A stretch of DNA of 64,000 nt from Lachnospiraceae bacterium GAM79 (GTDB lineage: Bacteria > Bacillota > Clostridia > Lachnospirales > Lachnospiraceae), in assembly GCA_020735665.1 (NCBI GenBank), contig CP085928.1, positions 1,006,001 through 1,070,000 on the forward strand. Reading direction: 5' to 3'. The first letter of the stretch is position 1. Each line of letters starts with the position of its first letter. Shown in pieces: positions 1 to 8,199 of the stretch. The position numbers and the translations under genes are program-made. The notes under the pieces are model-generated. The model was not told where the DNA came from and did no database searches. It saw nothing but the letters and a program-made list of their open reading frames with translations.

Positions 1-20
1 TTACGGAGGATTTCATTATT

Positions 21-1205
21 ATGGCAAAGAAAATTGTATTAGCAGGCGCATGCCGTACAGCTATCGGTACTATGGGCGGATCATTAAGCACAACACCAGC
101 TCCGGTACTTGGTTCAATCGTTATCAAGGAAGCTTTAAACAGAGCAGGAGTTCCTGCAGATCAGGTAGATCATGTATATATGGGTTGTGTAATCCAGGCA
201 GGTCTTGGACAGAATGTTGCACGTCAGGCATCTATCAAAGCTGGTCTTCCAATTGAGACAACTGCTGTTACAGTTAATGTTGTTTGTGGTTCAGGTCTGA
301 ACTGTGTAAATATGGCTGCTCAGATGATCGAAGCAGGAGATGCTGATATCGTTGTAGCAGGTGGTATGGAAAACATGTCAATGGCTCCATATGCTGTAAT
401 GCAGGGACGTTTCGGATACAGAATGAATGATGGTAAACTTGTAGATACAATGGTACATGATGCTCTTTGGGATGCATTCAATGATTACCATATGATCAAG
501 ACTGCTGATAACATCTGTGAGCAGTGGGGACTTACTCGTGAAGAACTTGATGAGTTTGCAGCAAAGAGCCAGCAGAAGGCTGTAGCAGCTCAGGAGTCAG
601 GTGCATTTGACGCAGAGATCGTTCCAGTTATGGTTAAGAAGAAAAAAGAGATGGTTGAGTTCAAGAAGGATGAGGGACCAAGACCTGGTACAACAGTTGA
701 GACACTTTCAAGACTCAGAACTATCAATCCAAATGGTTTCGTAACAGCAGGTAATGCTTCAGGTATCAATGATGGTGCAGCAGCTATCGTTGTTATGAGC
801 GAGGAAAAGGCTAAAGAACTTGGTGTTAAGCCAATGGCTACATGGGTAGCAGGTGCTCTTGGTGGTGTTGATCCATCTATCATGGGTATCGGACCAGTTG
901 CTTCAACAAAGAAAGTAATGGCTAAGACAGGTCTTAAGATTGAAGATTTCGATATCATCGAAGCAAACGAAGCATTTGCAGCTCAGTCAGTTGCAGTAGC
1001 TAAGGATCTTGGATTTGATGTTGACAAGCAGGTTAACCCAAATGGTGGTGCAATCGCACTTGGACATCCGGTAGGAGCTTCAGGATGCCGTATCCTTGTT
1101 ACACTTCTTCATGAGATGCAGGCAAAGGGTGCTAAGACAGGTCTTGCTACACTTTGTATCGGCGGTGGTATGGGCTGCTCAACAGTTGTTAAGATCGAAG
1201 ACTAA
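21..1205 (+). CDS. thlA: Acetyl-CoA C-acetyltransferase (thiolase)
   Basis: Condenses two acetyl-CoA to acetoacetyl-CoA, the first step of the butyryl-CoA pathway in the cytoplasm. The 394-aa product has the normal length for biosynthetic thiolases. The three catalytic residues are visible: the nucleophile Cys89 in VNVVCGSG, His349 in GHPVGASG and Cys379 in CIGGGMG. The ATG has a GGAGGA ribosome binding site at about 6-11. It heads a run of six same-strand pathway genes ending with etfA. Only 20 bases precede it in the window, so the operon promoter lies outside. Codon use is strongly biased (GGT, CTT, GTT, ATC), as expected for a highly expressed catabolic gene. The butyryl-CoA context makes the biosynthetic direction more likely than beta-oxidation. 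Confidence 0.96.
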   Translation: MAKKIVLAGACRTAIGTMGGSLSTTPAPVLGSIVIKEALNRAGVPADQVDHVYMGCVIQAGLGQNVARQASIKAGLPIETTAVTVNVVCGSGLNCVNMAAQMIEAGDADIVVAGGMENMSMAPYAVMQGRFGYRMNDGKLVDTMVHDALWDAFNDYHMIKTADNICEQWGLTREELDEFAAKSQQKAVAAQESGAFDAEIVPVMVKKKKEMVEFKKDEGPRPGTTVETLSRLRTINPNGFVTAGNASGINDGAAAIVVMSEEKAKELGVKPMATWVAGALGGVDPSIMGIGPVASTKKVMAKTGLKIEDFDIIEANEAFAAQSVAVAKDLGFDVDKQVNPNGGAIALGHPVGASGCRILVTLLHEMQAKGAKTGLATLCIGGGMGCSTVVKIED

Positions 1206-1254
1206 TCCGGTCGGCTGAAAAACCATATTACATTTCTATATAAGGAGATAAACG

Positions 1255-2046
1255 ATGGAATTCGTAACATATGAACAGGACGGATTTGTTGGTGTTATCA
1301 CTATTAATCGTCCAAAGGCATTAAACGCATTAAACAGCACAGTTCTTGAAGAACTGGATGCAACATTCAAAGCTGTTGACCTGAATACAACAAGATGTCT
1401 TGTACTTACCGGTGCAGGAGAGAAATCATTTGTAGCAGGTGCAGATATCGGAGAGATGTCAACACTTACAAAGGCTGAAGGCGAAGCTTTCGGTAAAAAG
1501 GGTAATGACGTATTCCGCATGATCGAGACATTCCCAATCCCTGTAATCGCAGCCGTAAATGGATTTGCACTTGGTGGTGGATGTGAGATCTCCATGAGCT
1601 GTGATATCAGAATCTGTTCTGAGAACGCAGTATTTGGTCAGCCTGAAGTTGGCCTTGGAATCACACCTGGATTTGGCGGAACCCAGAGACTTGCCCGTCT
1701 TGTAGGTGCAGGAATGGCAAAGCAGCTGATCTACACAGCAAGAAATATCAAAGCTGATGAAGCATACAGAATCGGTCTTGTAAATGCTGTATATCCATTA
1801 GAGGAGTTATTACCGGCAGCTAAGAAGATGGCTTCTATCATCGCAGCAAATGCTCCGATCGCAGTTCGTAACTGTAAGAAAGCAATCAATGATGGATTAC
1901 AGGTTGATATGGATCAGGCAATCGTTGTAGAAGAGAAATTATTCGGCGATTGCTTCGAGACAGAGGATCAGAAGGCAGGAATGGGCAACTTCCTTGAGAA
2001 AGATAAGGAAAAGAAATTAAAGGTTGTTCCTTTCCAGAATAAATAA
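1255..2046 (+). CDS. crt: 3-hydroxybutyryl-CoA dehydratase (crotonase)
   Basis: Dehydrates 3-hydroxybutyryl-CoA to crotonyl-CoA. The 263-aa protein is a standard crotonase-fold enzyme. The oxyanion-hole stretch AGADIGEM lies near residues 61-68. The two catalytic glutamates are Glu111 (GGGCEI) and Glu131 (FGQPEVGLG), spaced by 20 as in enoyl-CoA hydratases. The ATG is preceded by AAGGAGA at about 1242-1248. It follows thlA by 49 bp. It is followed by a 151-bp gap with two hairpins before hbd, unlike the tight spacing elsewhere in the operon. The short-chain assignment comes from operon context. Confidence 0.95.
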   Translation: MEFVTYEQDGFVGVITINRPKALNALNSTVLEELDATFKAVDLNTTRCLVLTGAGEKSFVAGADIGEMSTLTKAEGEAFGKKGNDVFRMIETFPIPVIAAVNGFALGGGCEISMSCDIRICSENAVFGQPEVGLGITPGFGGTQRLARLVGAGMAKQLIYTARNIKADEAYRIGLVNAVYPLEELLPAAKKMASIIAANAPIAVRNCKKAINDGLQVDMDQAIVVEEKLFGDCFETEDQKAGMGNFLEKDKEKKLKVVPFQNK

Positions 2047-2067
2047 ATCAACAATCTTGATATTGAC

Positions 2068-2136
2068 GTTTAGGGTGGTTATTTTGAAATCGAAATCAAC
2101 CATCCTAAATGTTTGATATACCAAAGTAAGCATGTC
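2068..2136 (+). other. Paired hairpins in the crt-hbd intergenic gap
   Basis: A 13-base inverted repeat (2068-2080 with 2098-2110, two G-U wobbles) contains a smaller inner stem. A second 6-bp stem (GTTTGA with TCAAAC) follows at about 2112-2141. There is no U-tract after either, so a simple intrinsic terminator is unlikely. They sit inside a cotranscribed operon and could be an mRNA processing, stability or partial attenuation element. The role is inferred. Confidence 0.5.
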
Positions 2137-2197
2137 AAACGAAACGTATATGAATTTCTCATGTTTGCTTAAAAATAATTTTTAGGAGGATATTAAA

Positions 2198-3070
2198 ATG
2201 AAAGTTGGCGTTATTGGTGCAGGAACCATGGGTCAGGGAATTGCTAAGGCATTCGCTCAGGTTGACGGATATGAAGTAGCACTTTGCGACATTAAGCAGG
2301 AATGGGCTGAAGGCGGTAAGGACAAGATCGCTAAAGGTTATGCCAGACTTGTTGAAAAAGGAAAGATGACACAGGAGAAGGTTGATGGTATTCTTGCCAG
2401 CATCACTCCGGGTATTAAGGAAGACTTATGCGCAGATTGTGACCTTATCGTAGAGGCTGCTTTCGAGAACATGGAAGTTAAGAAGACAACATTTTCTGAG
2501 CTTGACAAGATCTGCAAGCCAGAGTGTGTATTTGCATCAAATACATCTTCACTTTCCATCACTGAGATTGGAAATGGTCTTACCCGTCCTATGATCGGTA
2601 TGCACTTCTTCAATCCAGCTGACAGAATGAAGCTTATCGAAGTTATCGCAGGTGTTAACACACCGGCAGAGACTGTTGATAAGATCGTTAAGATCTCAGA
2701 AGAGATCGGTAAGACACCTGTACAGGTAAATGAAGCTGCCGGATTTGTTGTAAACAGAATCTTGATTCCAATGATCAATGAAGCTGCATTTATCAAGATG
2801 GAAGGTGTGTCAGATATCGCTGGTATCGATGCAGCTATGAAACTTGGTGCAAATCATCCAATGGGACCTCTTGAATTAGGTGATTTCGTTGGTCTTGATA
2901 TCTGTCTTGCTATTATGGATGTACTCTATAACGAGACAGGCGACAGCAAGTATCGTGCATGTCCATTACTTCGTAAGATGGTACGTGGCGGCAACCTTGG
3001 TGTTAAGAGTGGTAAGGGATTCTATGTATACAATGCTGACCGCACAAAGACACCAGTTGATGCTCAGTAA
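2198..3070 (+). CDS. hbd: 3-hydroxybutyryl-CoA dehydrogenase
   Basis: Reduces acetoacetyl-CoA to 3-hydroxybutyryl-CoA with NAD(P)H. The 290-aa protein starts with a Rossmann fold (VGVIGAGTMGQGIA, residues 3-16). The catalytic-region motif GMHFFNPADRMKL follows, with His136 as the likely catalytic histidine. An all-helical C-terminal domain contains GFVVNRIL. The length is typical of clostridial Hbd. An AGGAGGA site precedes the ATG. bcd follows almost immediately (its RBS starts 22 bases after the hbd stop). Order thl-crt-hbd-bcd-etfB-etfA fits known butyrate operons of Lachnospiraceae. Confidence 0.96.
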   Translation: MKVGVIGAGTMGQGIAKAFAQVDGYEVALCDIKQEWAEGGKDKIAKGYARLVEKGKMTQEKVDGILASITPGIKEDLCADCDLIVEAAFENMEVKKTTFSELDKICKPECVFASNTSSLSITEIGNGLTRPMIGMHFFNPADRMKLIEVIAGVNTPAETVDKIVKISEEIGKTPVQVNEAAGFVVNRILIPMINEAAFIKMEGVSDIAGIDAAMKLGANHPMGPLELGDFVGLDICLAIMDVLYNETGDSKYRACPLLRKMVRGGNLGVKSGKGFYVYNADRTKTPVDAQ

Positions 3071-3106
3071 TTGACTGATAAATATATTTATGGAGGAAGA
3101 AATAGA

Positions 3107-4273
3107 ATGGATTTCGCTTTAGACAAGAAGTATGAAATGGCGCAGAACTTATTCAGAGAATTTGCGCAGAATGAAGTAAAGCCTCTTGCTCAGGAAATTG
3201 ATGAAAATCACAGATTCCCTAGAGAGACAGTAGAGAAGATGGCAAAGTATGGTTTCTTAGGAATACCTGTTTCTAAGGAAGATGGTGGACAGGGTTGTGA
3301 TCCTTTAACATATGTTATGTGTGTTGAGGAACTTTCAAAGGTTTGTGGTACTACCGGTGTTATTGTTTCCGCACATACATCTCTGTGTGTAGATCCAATC
3401 CAGACATACGGTACACCAGATCAGAAAGCTAAGTACCTCCCAGATCTTGCTTCCGGTAGAAAGCTTGGTGCATTTGGTCTTACAGAGCCGGGTGCTGGTA
3501 CAGATGCACAGGGTCAGCAGACAAAGGCTGTTCTTGATGGTGATGAGTGGGTTCTTAACGGATCTAAGTGTTTCATTACAAATGGTAAAGAAGCAGATGT
3601 ATATATTATCATTGCAGTTACAGGTACAATTGAAAAACGTGGTAGAAAGCAGAAAGAGATTTCAGCATTTATCGTAGAAAAAGGCACTCCGGGATTTACA
3701 TTCGGAACAAAAGAAAACAAGATGGGTATCTGTGGTTCATCCACATATGAACTTATCTTCACAGACTGCCGTATTCCTAAGGATGCACTTCTCGGACAGA
3801 AGGGCAAGGGATTTGGTATTGCAATGCATACACTTGATGGTGGTCGTATCGGTATCGCAGCTCAGGCTCTTGGTATTGCTGAGGGTGCTCTTGATATCAC
3901 AATCGACTATGTTAAGGAAAGAAAGCAGTTTGGTCGTTCAATCGCTCAGTTCCAGAATACTCAGTTTGTACTTGCTGATCTTGCAACAAAGGTTGAAGCA
4001 GCTAAGTTACTGGTATACAAGGCAGCTAAGAAGAAAGAGCAGTACCAGGCTGATCACAAGACTTCATACTCTGTAGAAGCTGCTATGGCTAAGCTGTATG
4101 CTGCAGAAGTAGCTATGGAAGTAACAACAAAGTGTGTACAGTTACACGGTGGTTATGGTTATATCAAAGAGTATGATGTAGAACGTATGATGCGTGATGC
4201 TAAGATTACAGAAATCTACGAAGGAACTTCAGAAGTTCAGCGTATGGTTATTTCTGCAAACTTATTAAAATAA
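3107..4273 (+). CDS. bcd: Butyryl-CoA dehydrogenase
   Basis: FAD-dependent short-chain acyl-CoA dehydrogenase that reduces crotonyl-CoA to butyryl-CoA. In anaerobes it works with EtfAB and can bifurcate electrons to ferredoxin. The ORF is open from a TTG at 3071, but the ATG at 3107 has GGAGGA at 3092-3097 and gives the family N-terminus MDFALDKKYEMAQ, so the shorter 388-aa form is chosen. Family motifs are FGLTEPGAGTDA (flavin/substrate site), RIGIAAQALG, and the catalytic glutamate Glu372 in IYEGTSEVQRM. etfB and etfA follow on the same transcript, which supports a Bcd-Etf complex. Confidence 0.95.
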   Translation: MDFALDKKYEMAQNLFREFAQNEVKPLAQEIDENHRFPRETVEKMAKYGFLGIPVSKEDGGQGCDPLTYVMCVEELSKVCGTTGVIVSAHTSLCVDPIQTYGTPDQKAKYLPDLASGRKLGAFGLTEPGAGTDAQGQQTKAVLDGDEWVLNGSKCFITNGKEADVYIIIAVTGTIEKRGRKQKEISAFIVEKGTPGFTFGTKENKMGICGSSTYELIFTDCRIPKDALLGQKGKGFGIAMHTLDGGRIGIAAQALGIAEGALDITIDYVKERKQFGRSIAQFQNTQFVLADLATKVEAAKLLVYKAAKKKEQYQADHKTSYSVEAAMAKLYAAEVAMEVTTKCVQLHGGYGYIKEYDVERMMRDAKITEIYEGTSEVQRMVISANLLK

Positions 4274-4289
4274 TTAGGAGGTACTTAAC

Positions 4290-5075
4290 GTGAAGGTTAT
4301 AGTTTGTATAAAGCAGGTACCTGATACAAAGGGTGGCGTTCAGTTTAACCCAGATGGTACATTAAACAGAGGAGCAATGCTTACAATCATGAACCCTGAT
4401 GATAAGGCAGGTCTTGAAGCTGCACTTAGATTAAAGGATCAGTATGGAGCAGAAGTTACAGTTCTTACAATGGGTCTTCCAAAGGCTGCAGATGTTCTTC
4501 AGGAAGCAATCGCTATGGGCGCTGACAAGGGCGTTCTTGTAACGGATCGTGTTCTTGGTGGAGCTGATACATGGGCTACATCAACAACAATCGCCGGAGC
4601 ACTCAGAAAGCTTGATTATGATCTTATTATTACAGGTCGTCAGGCTATCGATGGAGATACAGCTCAGGTTGGACCACAGATTGCTGAGCATCTTGGAATT
4701 CCGGTTATTTCATATGCACAGGAGATCAAGGTCGACGGAGATTCCGTAATCGTTAAGCGTCAGTATGATGATGGATATCATATGTTAAAGGCTAAGATGC
4801 CTTGCCTTGTAACAGCACTTTCAGAGTTAAATGAGCCTAGATACATGACTCCAGGTGGAATCTTCGATGCAGTTAATGCAGAGATCACAACACTTGGCAG
4901 AGCAGATCTTGTAGATGTTGATGATTCAAACCTTGGTCTGAAAGGTTCACCAACAAAGATTGCAAAGGCTTCTGATAAGGTAAGAAAGGGTGCAGGCGAG
5001 AAGGTTGTACCTGATTCTCCAGATGAAGCAGTTAGCTATATTGTTGGCAAGTTAAAAGATAAGCATGTAATCTAA
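4290..5075 (+). CDS. etfB: Electron transfer flavoprotein, beta subunit
   Basis: Small subunit of the electron-transferring flavoprotein that serves Bcd. The 261-aa product begins with the family N-terminus MKVIVCIKQVPDT and carries the ETF-beta signature region around IITGRQAIDGDTAQVGPQIAEHLG (residues about 113-136). A GTG start at 4290 is chosen because AGGAGG lies at 4275-4280. It sits 16 bp after bcd and 18 bp before etfA. In bifurcating Etf the beta subunit holds the flavin that accepts NADH electrons; that this one bifurcates is inferred from the operon. Confidence 0.95.
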   Translation: MKVIVCIKQVPDTKGGVQFNPDGTLNRGAMLTIMNPDDKAGLEAALRLKDQYGAEVTVLTMGLPKAADVLQEAIAMGADKGVLVTDRVLGGADTWATSTTIAGALRKLDYDLIITGRQAIDGDTAQVGPQIAEHLGIPVISYAQEIKVDGDSVIVKRQYDDGYHMLKAKMPCLVTALSELNEPRYMTPGGIFDAVNAEITTLGRADLVDVDDSNLGLKGSPTKIAKASDKVRKGAGEKVVPDSPDEAVSYIVGKLKDKHVI

Positions 5076-5093
5076 TATAGTAAAGGAAAAGTG

Positions 5094-6164
5094 GTGAATA
5101 AAATGGGCGCAATGAACGCAGAAGATATGAAGAACTACAAAGGCGTATTTGTCTTTGCACAGCAGGTAGATAATAAGTTAAGTGGTATTTCATTTGAATT
5201 GATCGGTGAAGGAAAGAGACTTGCAGATAAGCTTAATGAAAAGGTTACAGCAGTCCTGATCGGTTCCGACGTAAAGGGTCTTGTAGACGAACTTGCAGAG
5301 TACGGTGCAGACAGAGTTATCGTTGTTGATGATCCAGAATTAAAAGAATACAGAACTGAGCCATATGCACATGCACTTGCTTCAGTTATCAATGAGTACA
5401 AGCCAGAGATCGTTTTAGTTGGTGCTACAGCTATCGGTCGTGATCTTGGTCCTACAGTATCAGCAAGAGTAGCTACAGGTCTTACAGCAGACTGTACATT
5501 ACTTGAAATCGGTGATTTCCCTCTTGTTGCACTTCCAAATCAGGAGCAGAAGCACAATCAGCTTCTTATGACACGTCCTGCATTCGGTGGTAACACAATC
5601 GCGACAATCGCATGTCCTGATAATCGTCCTCAGATGGCAACAGTACGTCCGGGCGTTATGCAGAAGCTTGACAGAGTAGCTGGCAAGAAGGCAGAAGTGA
5701 TCGAGTACAATCCTGGATTTACTCCAAACAACAAGTATGTTGAGATCCTTGAAATCTCAAAGGCTGTTTCAGATATCAAAGATATCATGGACGCTAAGAT
5801 CCTTGTTTCAGGTGGTCGTGGTGTTGGTTCAGCAGAGAACTTCAAGCTTCTTGATGATCTTGCAGAAGTACTTGGCGGACAGGTATCATGCTCACGTGCA
5901 GTTGTAGATTCAGGCTGGAAGCCAAAGGAGCTTCAGGTTGGTCAGACTGGTAAGACAGTTCGTCCACAGGTATACTTCGCAATTGGTATTTCAGGTGCGA
6001 TCCAGCATGTAGCCGGTATGGAAGAGTCAGATATCATCATCGCTATCAACAAGGATGAGGATGCTCCTATCTTTGATGTAGCTGATTATGGTGTTGTTGG
6101 AGATCTGAACAAGATCGTTCCTGCTCTTACAGAAGCAATCAAGGCTGAGCTTGCTAACAAGTAA
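5094..6164 (+). CDS. etfA: Electron transfer flavoprotein, alpha subunit
   Basis: Large, FAD-binding subunit of the Bcd-associated Etf. The C-terminal FAD domain is clear: GGRGVGSAENF, then SRAVVDSGW, QVGQTGKTVRPQVYFAIGIS, GAIQHVAGM and AINKDEDAPIFDVADYG. Length is about 356 aa. The start is uncertain. GTG at 5091, GTG at 5094 and ATG at 5103 are in frame, and AAAGGA at 5082-5087 is best spaced for 5094. It is the last gene of the operon and is followed by a strong hairpin at 6196-6220. Confidence 0.94.
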   Translation: MNKMGAMNAEDMKNYKGVFVFAQQVDNKLSGISFELIGEGKRLADKLNEKVTAVLIGSDVKGLVDELAEYGADRVIVVDDPELKEYRTEPYAHALASVINEYKPEIVLVGATAIGRDLGPTVSARVATGLTADCTLLEIGDFPLVALPNQEQKHNQLLMTRPAFGGNTIATIACPDNRPQMATVRPGVMQKLDRVAGKKAEVIEYNPGFTPNNKYVEILEISKAVSDIKDIMDAKILVSGGRGVGSAENFKLLDDLAEVLGGQVSCSRAVVDSGWKPKELQVGQTGKTVRPQVYFAIGISGAIQHVAGMEESDIIIAINKDEDAPIFDVADYGVVGDLNKIVPALTEAIKAELANK

Positions 6165-6195
6165 TTCAGTTTATAATTGAAAATGGACATTTTAG

Positions 6196-6228
6196 ACTGC
6201 CGGGTTTTATACCCGGCAGTTTGTGTGT
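6196..6228 (+). terminator. Terminator of the butyryl-CoA operon
   Basis: A perfect 10-bp GC-rich stem (ACTGCCGGGT at 6196-6205 with ACCCGGCAGT at 6211-6220) and a 5-base loop, followed by TTGTGTGT. The U-tract is imperfect but the position 31 bp after etfA fits an intrinsic terminator. Confidence 0.8.
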
Positions 6229-6242
6229 AAATGAGCCAAGCA

Positions 6243-6305
6243 CAGATATTCATGTAAGTACAGATATTATGCTTGCATGCATATCTGTACTTACATGAAT
6301 ATCTG
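6243..6305. repeat. Perfect 25-bp inverted repeat
   Basis: Arms 6243-6267 and 6281-6305 are exact reverse complements. The 13-base spacer contains a further small palindrome (ATGC..GCAT). It lies just after the etfA terminator and before the MATE gene, in a stretch with no gene. It could form a cruciform or a very stable RNA hairpin. No poly-U follows on either strand. Confidence 0.85.
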
Positions 6306-6336
6306 TATTTGGCGAATAGGCGACATCGAGCCGACA

Positions 6337-6398
6337 GGCGAGATGGGGCATGAAAGAGAGTATATTGCTGTGCGGTGGGCGAGATGGGGCATGAAAGA
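6337..6398. repeat. Two direct copies of a 21-bp repeat
   Basis: GGCGAGATGGGGCATGAAAG plus one base occurs at 6337-6357 and again at 6378-6398, a period of 41. The bases after each copy are also related (AAAGAGAGTATATT near 6353, AAAGAGAGTGTATT near 6424). A 9-bp inverted repeat (AAAGAACAT/ATGTTCTTT) overlaps the end of the second copy. The 6165-6536 gap therefore holds a terminator, an inverted repeat and this duplication, but no supported gene. Confidence 0.7.
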
Positions 6399-6536
6399 AC
6401 ATGAGAATGTTCTTTTACGCACAAAAGAGAGTGTATTATTACAGATTTCCCTGTTGAAACAATAAATACAATGCTGTATGATAAATACTGTTGCGAAAAA
6501 GACAAATGACAGTTAGATAAAAGAAGATTAGGGTTG

Positions 6537-8075
6537 ATGAGAAAAATGAGTAAGTATGAAACACAGGAAGAATTAAAACGAGAAGAATTAAGTCAGGAAG
6601 GGCAACTGTTAAAAACAGAGGTTGACAACGCAAAATTGACAGGCGACAGTATGGATGTAAAAATGACAGATGCAAGTGAAGAAAGCAAAACTAACAATAC
6701 TACCGGAGAAAATAAGATGGGAACCATGCCGATGGGGAAGTTATTGATATCAGTATCACTTCCGATGGTAATTTCAATGTTGGTACAGGCACTTTATAAT
6801 GTAGTCGATAGTGTATTTGTATCGCATTTTGATCAGGATGCACTGACGGCAGTATCGACAATATTTCCGTTACAGAATCTTATGATCGGAGTTACCTCCG
6901 GTCTCGGTGTCGGTTTTAATGCATTGATATCCAAGTCACTTGGTGAAAAAAATCAGAAAAAAGCAAATGATGCAGCCAGACAGGGAATCTTTCTGGAACT
7001 TATTGGATTTGCAATTTTCTTATTGATCGGTTTATTTGGGATCGATGCATTTATGAAGAGTCAGACGGATGTTGCAAAAATCATTGATTATGGAGTGGAT
7101 TATGGACGTATCTGCTGTATCTGTTCCTTTGGTATCTTTGCACAGATGACATTTGAACGTATGCTGCAGTCAACAGGACGGACGCTTTACACAATGAAGA
7201 CACAGGCACTTGGAGCCGTTATTAATATTATACTTGATCCGATTATGATCTTTGGATATTTCGGACTTCCGGCAATGGGTGCTGCAGGTGCGGCAATAGC
7301 AACAGTTATCGGACAGTGTATTGCGGCATCACTTGCAATCTATTATAATCTGAAAAAAAATCCGGATATCCAGTTATCATTTAAAAGCTTTCGGCCGGAG
7401 GGAGATGTGATCGGCAGAATTTTGTCCATTGCTGTTCCTTCAATCGCGATGGTTGCGGTAGGTTCAGTTATGACATATGGATTTAATCGTATTTTATTTA
7501 CATTTACACCGATCGCAGTTTCAGTGTTTGGTATTTTTTATAAAGTACAGAGTATGGCATTTATGCCGGTATTTGGTCTGAATAATGGTATGATCCCTAT
7601 CGTATCATATAATTACGGAGCAAAACAACCGGATCGAATGCTCAAAGCTGTTAAATATACAATGATGGCTGCGATCTGTTTCATGCTTTTGTGTCTGACT
7701 GCGATGCAGGTAATTCCGGGATTGATCCTTAAGGTATTCGATGCACAGGAGGACATGATGGCGATCGGTATTCCGGCACTTCGAACAATGAGCATTTCAT
7801 TCCTGTTTGCAGGAATCTGTATTGTATGTTCCGGTATGTTCCAGGCGCTTGGTAAAGGTGTGTACAGTCTGATCGTATCTCTAGCCAGACAGTTGATCGT
7901 GCTGCTTCCGGTTGCTTATGCATTTGCAAAATTGACACACAATCTCGAGCTGGTATGGTTGTCTTTCCCGATTGCGGAGGTTGTCAGTGTGATTCTTTCG
8001 GTCTTCATGGCGCTACAGACAAAAAAGAAAATTATCGATCCTTTGAAGAATTCGGTGAAAGTAGTACAGGAATAA
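6537..8075 (+). CDS. MATE-family multidrug efflux transporter
   Basis: Twelve-helix cation-coupled exporter in the cytoplasmic membrane. The family N-terminal signature begins at about residue 61: MGTMPMGKLLISVSLPM, then ALYNVVDSVFVS. A hydrophilic, Glu/Lys-rich extension of about 60 residues precedes it. Without that extension (start at ATG 6717, with GGAGA at 6705-6709) the protein would be 452 aa, the usual MATE length. ATG 6537 and ATG 6546 are the upstream alternatives and have weak ribosome binding sites. Later MATE features include FGIFYKVQSMAFMPVFGLNNG and IPIVSYNYGA. The substrate cannot be read from sequence. The gene stands alone, with about 370 bp upstream and 124 bp downstream. 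Confidence 0.88.
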   Translation: MRKMSKYETQEELKREELSQEGQLLKTEVDNAKLTGDSMDVKMTDASEESKTNNTTGENKMGTMPMGKLLISVSLPMVISMLVQALYNVVDSVFVSHFDQDALTAVSTIFPLQNLMIGVTSGLGVGFNALISKSLGEKNQKKANDAARQGIFLELIGFAIFLLIGLFGIDAFMKSQTDVAKIIDYGVDYGRICCICSFGIFAQMTFERMLQSTGRTLYTMKTQALGAVINIILDPIMIFGYFGLPAMGAAGAAIATVIGQCIAASLAIYYNLKKNPDIQLSFKSFRPEGDVIGRILSIAVPSIAMVAVGSVMTYGFNRILFTFTPIAVSVFGIFYKVQSMAFMPVFGLNNGMIPIVSYNYGAKQPDRMLKAVKYTMMAAICFMLLCLTAMQVIPGLILKVFDAQEDMMAIGIPALRTMSISFLFAGICIVCSGMFQALGKGVYSLIVSLARQLIVLLPVAYAFAKLTHNLELVWLSFPIAEVVSVILSVFMALQTKKKIIDPLKNSVKVVQE

Positions 8076-8199
8076 GCAGAACATTTGTCAGTAAAGAGCA
8101 TATTCTATAAAATAGCAAAATAATTTATAAATGATCTGTAGAAAATGATGGTTCAGGATATAGCTATAGTACATAAAGAATCAGAAAGAAGGAAAAGAA

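Noticed and set aside
3071-3106. TTG start extending bcd by 12 codons
   Set aside because: The extension contains the RBS of the downstream ATG and does not match the family N-terminus.
6086-6505. 139-codon minus-strand frame after etfA
   Set aside because: It crosses the etfA 3' end, the terminator and the 25-bp inverted repeat, and shows no family features.
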